Positions 17,375-24,084 of a stretch of 64,000 bases of DNA are shown here, one piece after another. The first letter of the stretch is position 1. Every line of letters begins with the position of its first letter. A program made the position numbers and the translations under genes. The notes under the pieces were generated by a model that did no database searches, had not been told where the DNA came from, and was given only the letters and a program-made list of their open reading frames with translations. Source of the stretch: JACJWR01 sp963842975 (GTDB taxonomy: Bacteria; Actinomycetota; Actinomycetes; S36-B12; UBA10799); the NCBI GenBank assembly GCA_963842975.1, contig CAWJIH010000009.1, positions 558,001 to 622,000 on the forward strand. Direction: 5' to 3'.

Positions 17375-17524
17375 ATGGTCTACAAAGCCACAGTCAAACC
17401 GTCGGGATTCACCAACAACACCAAAGTCACCTGCTCCGGCTGCGGCGCGAAGCTATACGTACGTGCACTCGACGCCAAGAAGATGGGTGGCTGGGAGTGC
17501 CCCCACTGCAAGACCCGGCACTGA
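17375..17524 (+). CDS. 49-residue zinc-ribbon protein
   Basis: A small intact gene with GAGGAG eight bases before its ATG. The product MVYKATVKPSGFTNN... carries two CxxC knuckles, CSGC at residues 20-23 and CPHC at 42-45, spaced as in a rubredoxin-like zinc ribbon. Such mini-proteins usually bind one zinc and contact nucleic acid or protein. It lies just downstream of the hairpin and is transcribed away from the IS110 remnant. The ribosome site, clean stop and paired cysteines argue that it is real despite its size. Confidence 0.65.
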   Translation: MVYKATVKPSGFTNNTKVTCSGCGAKLYVRALDAKKMGGWECPHCKTRH

Positions 17525-17559
17525 ACGGGGGCTTCGTGCCGTCTTGTCAAACGTGAGGA

Positions 17560-18199
17560 CCACCGTTCTGGAATTGATCGTATGCGCGCGGCTGCGGCCG
17601 TTGGTGGAATCCCGAGGCAGTAGGTGAGCCCGCTCGTGTTGTGCCAGTTCACCCAGCCCCGGTGGCCTCCTCAAGGTCGGCCACCCGGCTCAGCGGCCCG
17701 GTCCGAAACGGCGAATTCGGGCGGGGCATTCGGCGTTGTATAGCCCGATCATGGTCTCGGCCACGGCAGGGTCGGAGGCGTGATCGATCGAACCGATAGA
17801 AGCAACCATCGCGGCCAACACCTCGGCGTGATCACCCCATCCGTGCTCGGTGAGCACCAGACAGTCACCGTCGCTTCGCTCCTCCCAAGCGCGACGCAAA
17901 AGGGCGCTTGTGCCGACGATGAGCAAGCACATCAGCGACGTTTCCCACTCGAACTCTTGGGCGACAAGAGCTGTCGCCGCCTTCATGATCTCAACTGGGC
18001 ACTCCAGTTCAACGCTCCTACCCTTGAGATCACGGATCTGGCGGGCGACATCGGTCGTGAATCTGGCGGACGCACTCTCGTCGATCGTGGCCTGACGGTT
18101 CCACTTGCGCAACGTCTGAACGGTCATCCCCGGCTGCTTGGACACGGTCCTGATCGCCTGCAATTCGCAAGCGTTGTGGGTCGCAGTGATCGCGCACTA
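17560..18199 (-). mobile_element. IS3-family remnant with internal deletion
   Basis: Read leftward, an OrfA-like N-terminal half runs straight into the C-terminal end of OrfB, so most of orfB including the DDE core is missing. The OrfB end is recognisable beyond the open frame as GWVNWHNTSGLTYCLGIPP, reached by a frameshift near 17650. No intact transposase remains. Confidence 0.7.
17690..18163 (-). pseudogene. Fused OrfA/OrfB remnant of an IS3-family transposase
   Basis: A 157-residue open frame. The first part, AIRTVSKQPGMTVQTLRKW then RQATIDESASARFTTDVARQ and a charged helix ending VEIMKAATALV, is the helix-turn-helix and leucine-zipper region of IS3 OrfA. The last part, VASIGSIDHASDPAVAETMI GLYNAE in sequence, matches the region of OrfB around the final catalytic glutamate of DDE enzymes (SIGSVGDAYDNALAESTIG in typical relatives), with AVAET keeping the glutamate. 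The in-between catalytic core is absent and replaced by unrelated residues. Cannot transpose on its own. Confidence 0.65.
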
Positions 18200-18358
18200 T
18201 GAACTGTCCCGGGTTTTGTGCACGCTCGGTTACGTGTGAACAACCGGGCGGTTGTTCTGTTGTTGATGGTAGTAGGCGGCTTCGGCTTCCGCGGGTGGGA
18301 TCAGTCCGAGGCGGTGCATGAGCGGGCTGGTGTTGTACCAGTGGACCCAGGCCTCACT
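18200..18358 (-). mobile_element. Second IS3-family remnant: OrfB C-terminus and probable element end
   Basis: Read leftward, SEAWVHWYNTSPLMHRLGLI PPAEAEAAYYHQQQ and a stop at 18230 are the standard C-terminal end of an IS3 OrfB. About 25 bases further, TGAACTGTCCCGGGTTTTG looks like the terminal inverted repeat. It differs from the neighbouring remnant, so two related elements landed side by side. Confidence 0.6.
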
Positions 18359-18815
18359 GCAGAGCGCAATTGGCCTCGACGTACTCTCCGACTCGCTGCC
18401 AGGAGCCGCCAGTGGTGAGTCCCTGAAATAGGCCGCCTGCCAATGCACCGAGCGGGTTGTTGAGCATGTCCCCTGCTGAGTCACGCTGGCTCTCGAGGCT
18501 ATCCCTAATCGCGGTGACGTCCGGTTCAATGTCCGCTGGAGCGACCCGCTGGAGTCTTTCGAACACGATGATGACGTCGCCCACGCTCTGAGTCAGCGCC
18601 AAAGTGCCTCCGAGGAGGGCTCCGAGGGGATCATCTTCGCTCGCCGCCGCAACGTTATCGCCCGCTTCTTGGTACTCGTTGGCGAAAGCGGTGGTCTCGG
18701 TCTCCCAAGTCGAGCAGAAGGCCTCAACAGATCGGCCTGATGAGCATGCGGTGAGACCTGCCAGCAGGCTCGGAATGGCCATTGTGAGGGCGACCCCGCG
18801 CCAATGTTTGCGCAC
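18354..18815 (-). CDS. Putative secreted lipoprotein
   Basis: A 153-residue product from GTG, beginning MRKHWRGVALTMAIPSLLAG with the lipobox LTAC at about residues 25-28. The mature part is acidic and helical (FCSTWETETTAFANEYQEAG ...) with a conserved-looking C near its start and another at the end (NCALQ). The GTG is preferred because it gives a basic n-region before the hydrophobic core; the frame extends 47 codons upstream without signal-peptide logic, and the ATG 11 codons later would lose the positive charges. No family recognised. Its stop touches the IS3 remnant. Confidence 0.55.
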   Translation of the reverse strand: MRKHWRGVALTMAIPSLLAGLTACSSGRSVEAFCSTWETETTAFANEYQEAGDNVAAASEDDPLGALLGGTLALTQSVGDVIIVFERLQRVAPADIEPDVTAIRDSLESQRDSAGDMLNNPLGALAGGLFQGLTTGGSWQRVGEYVEANCALQ

Positions 18816-19431
18816 AATAGCGCCGTCGCACCGCCGGACATTGCTCGTGCGCAATGGACCCTCGTCATCCGACCCATCGTGATCTGCCCGCACCGTTGAC
18901 CTCCCCGCCGAACTGGTAGCGCCGGTCACCCCGACCGCGCCACGTGAACCATACACTCGGCATTGCCTGCACCGACTTCATCTCGTGGTCCACATCAAGG
19001 TGGAGAACTCGCACGAATCGGCTTCGCCGATCCTGACCTTGCTCCAAACGCGAAGCTGACCAATAGCAGCACACAGCCACCTGGGAAGCCCGACCCGATC
19101 AAGCGCTGGGCAGACCTCCGACGCCGGTTGGTGGCAAGCGAAATGCCAATGTTTACAGTCAACTCCTGTTGGCAAGCGGGCTTCATGCGCGTCCGGTTCC
19201 TCATCGACGACATCTACCGCCCTGCCATCGCGACCACACCATCAGCGAGCGGTGTCACATGATCTGGTGACAAATCATCGTGGCGGCGCCCCTGCCCGGC
19301 CAATAGCCTTCAGATGGCATCCCAATCAGGTGCTGGACGGTACGGCTGAGGCTCGGAGTTGCGGGTCTCTCCTCGTCTAATAGGCAGCGTCGCGGACTTC
19401 CTTCGCGTCGCGCGAGTGAAGAGGGCGGACC
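18816..19431. other. 616-base stretch without a supportable gene
   Basis: Open frames exist on both strands but none has a ribosome site, recognisable domain or convincing composition. One minus-strand frame has a hydrophobic stretch (GGCVLLLVSFAFGA) but I would not call it. The region may hold decayed coding DNA. Confidence 0.4.
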
Positions 19432-19548
19432 ATGTCATGTGCCTGTGTCGATGCAGGGCGAAAGGAACCGTGCGCGTGGTGCAAAGAGGCGATCGCGGGC
19501 GGGAAGAGCACTTCCAATCACTCCTGCCAGTGGGGCAACTGCTCGTGA
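19432..19548 (+). CDS. 38-residue cysteine-rich microprotein
   Basis: The frame begins MSCACVDAGRKEPCAWCKEA and ends in HSCQWGNCS, with six cysteines in 38 residues (CxC, CxxC, C, C). A GAGGG box lies seven bases before the ATG. The cysteine pattern suggests a zinc finger or a small metal-binding protein. It is followed at once by two more short frames on the same strand, so it may open a cluster of small genes. Too short to assign; composition and ribosome site are the only support. Confidence 0.45.
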   Translation: MSCACVDAGRKEPCAWCKEAIAGGKSTSNHSCQWGNCS

Positions 19549-19564
19549 GACGGTTGGTTCGATT

Positions 19565-19696
19565 GTGAAGTCGTTCGCTGAGTTGGATGACCTCGCGGCT
19601 GGGGCGGAAGTCGAGGTCATCACACGCAAATCTCGCGCGGATGCATTCAAGACCGAGTCAAGGTTCTTGATGGACGACTGGCGGCAATGGGATTGA
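19565..19696 (+). CDS. Possible 43-residue acidic protein
   Basis: From GTG the frame reads MKSFAELDDLAAGAEVEVIT and ends DDWRQWD. Composition is protein-like, with strongly alternating charged and hydrophobic residues. Its TGA overlaps the ATG of the next short frame by one base (TGATG), a common coupling arrangement. No family recognised and no clear ribosome site. Confidence 0.35.
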   Translation: MKSFAELDDLAAGAEVEVITRKSRADAFKTESRFLMDDWRQWD

Positions 19697-19842
19697 TGGG
19701 TCCACTTCTCGACGACTACGTCAACGGTGCGGCCGTCTACGAAACCGAGATAACGCCTCCGATGGGGATGAGCAAGGGCGTTTCCGTAGCCCTGGTAACC
19801 CTAAGATGGGTGCAAGGGACGGGAGCACGTTGGTGTGCCTAG
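19696..19842 (+). CDS. Possible 48-residue protein coupled to the preceding frame
   Basis: Begins MGPLLDDYVNGAAVYETEIT, one base overlapping the previous stop. The end overlaps the start of the DUF2510 gene in another frame by 37 bases, which weakens the case; the true product may be shorter or the frame may be decayed. No family recognised. Confidence 0.28.
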   Translation: MGPLLDDYVNGAAVYETEITPPMGMSKGVSVALVTLRWVQGTGARWCA

Positions 19843-20102
19843 CCGTGGCGGACTACGCCGATGCCCGACTCTTGGGGGTGCTGCGGGACCAGACTGGATT
19901 GAAGTTGGCTGTGGCGAAGATCAACGCCGTGGTGAAGAAATTGGATCCGCTCTCGGTGCGTGTGTTGGCTCCGGGCGAGGCGGCGGAGTCCTCAGCAGAA
20001 GGCGCGGAAAGCACTCCCGCTGACTGGTACTCCGATCCCAAGGGTACGGCAAGGCTTCGGTATTGGGACGGTTCGCAATGGACGGATCACGTCGCAGACT
20101 GA
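19806..20102 (+). CDS. Small protein with C-terminal DUF2510 motif
   Basis: A 98-residue product. Residues 5-42 form an alpha/beta-like segment (LVCLAVADYADARLLGVLRD), then an acidic linker, then DWYSDPKGTARLRYWDGSQW TDH at the C-terminus, which is the DUF2510 motif (GWYPDPxGxxxxRYWDGxxWT) of actinobacteria. DUF2510 usually sits at the end of membrane or secretion-associated proteins; here there is no membrane segment, so the protein may be partial or cytosolic. The ATG overlaps a short upstream frame, and an indel upstream cannot be excluded. Confidence 0.6.
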   Translation: MGARDGSTLVCLAVADYADARLLGVLRDQTGLKLAVAKINAVVKKLDPLSVRVLAPGEAAESSAEGAESTPADWYSDPKGTARLRYWDGSQWTDHVAD

Positions 20103-20243
20103 TCTGACTCGGCACGCCGTGAGCGTGGGTATTCCTATCTCGCGGACTTCGAGTCTCGGTCGGCGATCCTTGGGCACTTCATGAGCCCATGGCGGACTGT
20201 GAGTGTTGTCGCCGGAAATGCTTGTCAATAGCGGATTGGGGTT

Positions 20244-21371
20244 GTGGTGGGATGGTTTAGTCGCAAAGCACGTAGCCAGGAGGCATCGGGGATTCCGTGG
20301 ACGCTCGGTCCAGATGACGTGTTCACATTTACGACGGACTTCCGGATCGAACAGCGGAGAGGTCCGTGTACCCCTCAATTGCAGAACATCGTCAATCCGG
20401 CGAACAAGGGTGTACGCACGAACACCGGCCGGAACCCCGTGGCATGGGCGGGTTCCAGCGTGAAGGCTGTTGAACTGGATGCGGATCGGCGACGGGCGTT
20501 GCTCAGTGTGGTCCACCCACCTGGTGTTTACCCTGAGGCATCCGACGGCCGGTCCTTCGGCCGAATCGAAAACTTGAAGCAGATTTCCTGGAGTGGGCTC
20601 GGAATATGCGGCTTCGCCATCTCGCCTGACGGCAGTCATGCAGCAGTGCTCGAATACCGTCGAGGCTTGTCTGTACTCGCCGTGACCGATATCGCCTCAG
20701 GTGTTCGACGTGAGTTGGCCGGTGTGGATCACGTTGCTGGAAACGAGTATCCGCGTTGGAGCGGGGACGGCAGGTGGATCTTGGTGAGCACCTGTCCGGC
20801 GGTCGTGATCAATGTGAATTCCGGACTGCAACTCACCCTGTCTGGGTCGGAAAACCCCTACGAAACTCGCGTGGACTGGTGGCCGGATCGCGGCTCAGCC
20901 AGCATTCTCATGCTTGGCGGCAGGGATGGCAGCTATCAGGTGAGCGCCTTGGACCTGTCCTCGGATACACACACGGCTGTGTCGGAGGTTCGCCTACCGC
21001 TGCAGCAGGATCTGGACCTGCGGCGGCATCTCATCTCCTATCCGTGCGTGTCGCCAGATACCAATGACGTTCTCATTGGGGTCTCGCTAGGGCCTCCTGG
21101 GGACTATCAGAAAGAGTTTGGGAGTCGCAGTCGGGTTGCGCTGCTCAATGCCGTGACGGGGGAAATCAACCAATTGTTCGATGCGTTTGTCAACGGCACC
21201 GAGGTGGAACGTGAACATGACGGCTGGAGATGGAGTCGCACTGTTCGCCCGACGCCAGCGTGGGACTTGGCTGCGTCCCTGCAAAGCCAGCTGGAGCCTT
21301 GTCCGGTGCCCCCAGTTGAGATTGACGAAACTGAGCCCGACACCACCCTATGGCTGTGGACTGCGAAATGA
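20244..21371 (+). CDS. Beta-propeller-like protein of unknown function
   Basis: A 375-residue protein from GTG. Repeated four-strand-like blocks are visible, for example ICGFAISPDGSHAAVLEYR, GNEYPRWSGDGRWILVSTC and HLISYPCVSPDTNDVLIGVS; the SPDG and WSGDGRW turns are typical of WD40/TolB-like propellers. No signal peptide or membrane helix is seen, so it is probably cytosolic. It ends in an ATGA overlap with a cysteine-containing protein, suggesting a two-gene unit. A weak GGGG precedes the start; the adjacent GTG three bases later is equally possible. Function unknown; propellers often act as interaction scaffolds. Confidence 0.6.
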   Translation: MVGWFSRKARSQEASGIPWTLGPDDVFTFTTDFRIEQRRGPCTPQLQNIVNPANKGVRTNTGRNPVAWAGSSVKAVELDADRRRALLSVVHPPGVYPEASDGRSFGRIENLKQISWSGLGICGFAISPDGSHAAVLEYRRGLSVLAVTDIASGVRRELAGVDHVAGNEYPRWSGDGRWILVSTCPAVVINVNSGLQLTLSGSENPYETRVDWWPDRGSASILMLGGRDGSYQVSALDLSSDTHTAVSEVRLPLQQDLDLRRHLISYPCVSPDTNDVLIGVSLGPPGDYQKEFGSRSRVALLNAVTGEINQLFDAFVNGTEVEREHDGWRWSRTVRPTPAWDLAASLQSQLEPCPVPPVEIDETEPDTTLWLWTAK

Positions 21372-21721
21372 GTGGCGCCCCTGGACGTCCATCCGGAAGT
21401 TCGGGCCATAGCTCATCTTCGCGGGGTCAGAGCCGGGCATGGCACCACGGACGCCGGCATTGCCCACAACGTGCGCGCTGCACCGCCTTCGATCTCGTCA
21501 AGAAGACTTGCCGGGGCGTGATCACCGAGCCGTGCGGCAAGCCCATTTCTCCCAGGAAGGTCCCACTGGTAGGGACTGGTCTGGTGATGGCGTCGGTGGA
21601 CTTACCGCGTTTGAGGTTCTGGCTTACGAAACCCTATTGCCAGGCACACCGACGACCCGGGGCCATACACCTCCACCTTCGGGACCGAGCGTTGAAGGGG
21701 ACTGCCACACCTTGTGATTAG
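21368..21721 (+). CDS. Cysteine-containing protein coupled to the propeller gene
   Basis: A 117-residue frame whose ATG overlaps the propeller stop (ATGA), the coupling used by authentic pairs here. After a serine/glycine-rich basic start, cysteines cluster in HCPQRARC and KTCRGVITEPCGK, then YCQAHRRPGAIHLHLRD; this could be a treble-clef or zinc-ribbon fold. A second frame over the same DNA is open for 92 codons, so the call rests on the overlap and cysteine spacing. No family recognised. Confidence 0.42.
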   Translation: MSGAPGRPSGSSGHSSSSRGQSRAWHHGRRHCPQRARCTAFDLVKKTCRGVITEPCGKPISPRKVPLVGTGLVMASVDLPRLRFWLTKPYCQAHRRPGAIHLHLRDRALKGTATPCD

Positions 21722-22033
21722 GCACAGCGGTGTGGCGTGATGAGGTACCAGGAGCGTTTGGGATGGTTGCGCCAAGGGCGCCGCGGTGAAGCCCGGTGGC
21801 TTGCTGAGTTGAGTGAGTCCCCAGCAATCCAACGTGTGCACCTGACTGATAGAAACAGCGCTTTTCACTGTGGCCGCAGTCACCGTGAAGGCCTACCGGT
21901 TCCGCCCCGCGCGCTGCCGCCAGCGGCAGTCCAGCCAGCCGCAGCCCCTGAGCGTCCTTCGCCTCTACGATGATCGACTGGTGCGATACTCGCGTTACTC
22001 TCCCACATATTGCTTCGAAAGCTCGAGGTTTGG
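21722..22033. other. About 300 bases without a supportable gene
   Basis: Between the cysteine-containing protein and the TIR gene both strands have open frames of 70-140 codons, but none has a ribosome site or domain. GAGG at 22026-22029 is the probable ribosome site of the TIR gene. Confidence 0.4.
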
Positions 22034-22495
22034 GTGATTCACGATGCATTTGTTAGCTACGTGCAGTCCGACAAGTCCGTAGCGGACGCGGCAGTAGCTG
22101 CTCTCGAGGCGCAGGGGATTCGCTGCTGGGTCTCGCCCCGGGACCTCATGCCTGGAACCAACTACATGGGCGCTATCAGCAACGCCATTCGATCCAGTCG
22201 GCTTGTTGTTCTTGTGTTTTCGGAAAGGACTGGGGACTCGAACCACGTCCTGCGCGAGGCCGAAATTGCAGTGAACAGTGGTCTGCCGATCCTGCCACTC
22301 CGCCTTGACGACGTCGATCCGGACTCGTCGCTCCAGTACGTGCTGGCTGGCACGTATTGGCTTGACGCAATCACCGAGCCCATGGAACAGCATCTACAGA
22401 GCCTTGCCATGGCAGCCCACGTATTACTGGAGAGCAGCCGACCACCAACGGAGTTGGACCCGGATGGTGGGGGCCTGCAGTGGCTTCTCCGGTAG
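22034..22495 (+). CDS. TIR-domain protein
   Basis: A 153-residue single-domain protein. DAFVSYVQSDKSVADAAVAA is the first strand and helix of a bacterial TIR domain; GIRCWVSPRDLMPGTNY is the BB-loop; VVLVFSERTGDSNHVLREAE IAV contains the candidate catalytic glutamate (Glu75 or Glu77), followed by LPILPLRLDDV and YWLDA. Bacterial TIRs cleave NAD+ or make cyclic ADP-ribose signals in anti-phage defence (Thoeris ThsB and others). GTG is preferred because GAGG lies five bases upstream and the domain begins directly there; a TTG eight codons earlier is possible. The 3' end overlaps a membrane-protein gene by 16 bases, so the two are translationally linked. There is no extra effector or sensor domain in the TIR protein itself. 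Confidence 0.82.
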   Translation: MIHDAFVSYVQSDKSVADAAVAALEAQGIRCWVSPRDLMPGTNYMGAISNAIRSSRLVVLVFSERTGDSNHVLREAEIAVNSGLPILPLRLDDVDPDSSLQYVLAGTYWLDAITEPMEQHLQSLAMAAHVLLESSRPPTELDPDGGGLQWLLR

Positions 22496-23008
22496 ATGCC
22501 AATCAGCCATTCGACCCGGCCAGATCAGCCAACCACCATCCGGCCATACCCCTGCCCGAGCCTCCGCCGCCGATTTCCCATGTCGGAAACGGGCCGGCGG
22601 GTTCCTCCAATTTCAGCGCTGGGGCCTCCTACCCGCAGCCGAACCCCGAGATGCAGGAAGCGAAGGAAGGGTTGAACCCTTGGCTGGCGGGGGAGATGTG
22701 GCTTGGTCCTACCGTGCTTTGCTGCGGACTCGTTCCTCCTAGACCTTCCATAGTCGCGGCCTTCATCAAGCGGTCGAAATACTGGATTGTGTCTGCGGCG
22801 ATTATGACGGGGGAATGGGTGCTGATGTTTTGTGGTCGTGGGGGTGCTGAGCCCTCAGGCCCAGGTTTCGGGCGGTAGCGCAGGCGCGTCTCCGATTGGA
22901 ACGACTGCAATAATCACCCTCGTGGCCGCCTCCACCATCATGGCGATCCTTAGCGCCGCGAAGTGGCTCGGAGAAAGGAATCGCGGCACATCAGGGGATC
23001 CGGGCTAA
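22480..23008 (+). pseudogene. Membrane protein coupled to the TIR gene, with a one-base frameshift
   Basis: The first frame starts at a GTG inside the TIR gene and reads MASPVDANQPFDPARSANHH, a proline-rich cytosolic tail, then hydrophobic segments (GEMWLGPTVLCCGLV, SKYWIVSAAIMTGEWVLMF), stopping at 22878. At the TTTT run 22828-22831, skipping one T joins VLMF to VVVGVLSPQAQVSGG and a further clear helix, IGTTAIITLVAASTIMAIL, ending KWLGERNRGTSGDPG at 23008. The rejoined protein of about 175 residues would have a proline-rich head and two or three membrane helices. No family recognised. Next to a TIR enzyme it could be a membrane effector, but the frameshift means it may be decayed or misread. 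Confidence 0.5.
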
Positions 23009-23109
23009 CCACCCCCGCGCTGCCCTAACTTCTTCGGGAAGGACGTCTTTTCCCGGTAGCACGAATCCATGAGAACCCGCACGCTGCTATGCGAGGATGA
23101 GACGGTCCA

Positions 23110-23229
23110 ATGCGAAAACCAACCGGCGGACATATTGCTGGCATTGGCATTGGCTTTTTCGTTTCAGCCGACAAGCGCGCGCTTTGTGACACCCTGTCAC
23201 CGCGAGAAGCGCTCGAAGGTATCAGCTAG
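23110..23229 (+). CDS. Possible 39-residue glycine-rich peptide
   Basis: MRKPTGGHIAGIGIGFFVSA ... ends LSPREALEGIS. The glycine/isoleucine-rich N-terminal part and charged C-terminal part look protein-like and the frame uses typical codons. A weak GAGACGG stands upstream of the ATG. It may be a small protein of the TIR neighbourhood or a gene fragment. Confidence 0.3.
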   Translation: MRKPTGGHIAGIGIGFFVSADKRALCDTLSPREALEGIS

Positions 23230-23453
23230 AACTGCGGATAGCGCCCGGGTCCATCGTGTTGGGGGAAGGTTTCAGATGATTCCTCGACAAGTCGCACACA
23301 ATGGTTGCAGAAGCGATTCGCGCCTACCCGCTACCGAGACCCTTGGCCGTCCGATCGGGGTCTTGTGGCACTTCGGCTCTGCGTGCGGTTGATACGCGCC
23401 GCCAGCGGCCACACTGGTGACGTCCGCATTGCGATAGGCGAGGGAGCAACTTC

Positions 23454-23960
23454 ATGACGCGCCATAGCCGAGCGTCGGCAGACACGCTCTACATCGGCGT
23501 TATCGGACCAGGGGAGGATGCGGCAGAGCAACATCGCCAACTTGCCCACATGGTCGGCCTGCTCATCGCGCAGTCCCGCGGCATCGTCGTCACGGGTGGC
23601 CTCGGGGGCGTCATGGCAGCCGCCTGTGAGGGCGCCCGCGAAGCTTCGGGCCAAACGATCGGGCTTCTCCCGGGTGATCGGCGCAGCGATGGCAACGACC
23701 ACCTGAGCATTGCCATCCCGACCGGCCTCGGCGAACTCCGCAACGGCCTCGTCGTCCGAGCTTCGGATGCGATCATCTCGATCGGCGGCAGCTGGGGGAC
23801 CTTGAGCGAGGTAGCCCTGGCCATACGAACCGGGGTTCCGGTCGTGGCGTTGCACGGCTGGGAGCTTCCCGAGCCCGCGATCATCCGAGCGGACTCGCCC
23901 GAGGATGCGGTCCGTCGAGTTCTCGACGAGGCGGCCGTCCGTGTCCAGCGCCTGGATTAG
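23454..23960 (+). CDS. SLOG-fold LOG/TIGR00725 family protein
   Basis: A 168-residue Rossmann-like protein. The nucleotide-binding loops are clear: LYIGVIGPGE at the start, GIVVTGGLGGVMAAACEGAR in the middle, GLGELRNGLVVRASDAIISI and GGSWGTLSEVALAI, which is the GGxGTxxE signature of the SLOG/LOG superfamily. Relatives include cytokinin-type LOG phosphoribohydrolases (PGGxGTxxE) and the nucleotide-sensing SLOG domains of Thoeris ThsA. Here the P of PGG is replaced, as in TIGR00725 proteins whose substrate is unknown. GGGAG eight bases before the ATG fixes the start. A partial copy of its first 70 bases recurs 1.85 kb downstream. It lies about 1 kb after the TIR gene, on the same strand. Confidence 0.78.
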   Translation: MTRHSRASADTLYIGVIGPGEDAAEQHRQLAHMVGLLIAQSRGIVVTGGLGGVMAAACEGAREASGQTIGLLPGDRRSDGNDHLSIAIPTGLGELRNGLVVRASDAIISIGGSWGTLSEVALAIRTGVPVVALHGWELPEPAIIRADSPEDAVRRVLDEAAVRVQRLD

Positions 23961-24007
23961 GCAATCCGCGCTGCCCGTGTCGGGCGCCTGGATTAGGCAA
24001 TCCGCGC
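23948..24007. repeat. Direct repeat pair at the SLOG gene stop
   Basis: A 24-base element, each with GGATTAGGCAATCC (5-bp stem, 4-base loop), occurs twice with 36-base spacing. The first copy includes the SLOG stop codon, so duplication occurred at the gene end. It could act as a weak double hairpin. Confidence 0.6.
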
Positions 24008-24084
24008 GGCCCGTGGCGGAGAACACTGCGCCGCGCACTACCGCCACTCCAAAGAGGCAGGTATGTTGAGCCCGGGGTGATCGA

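Noticed and set aside
18963..19262. 99-codon plus-strand frame
   Set aside because: No ribosome site, no domain and composition not convincing; left as unassigned sequence.
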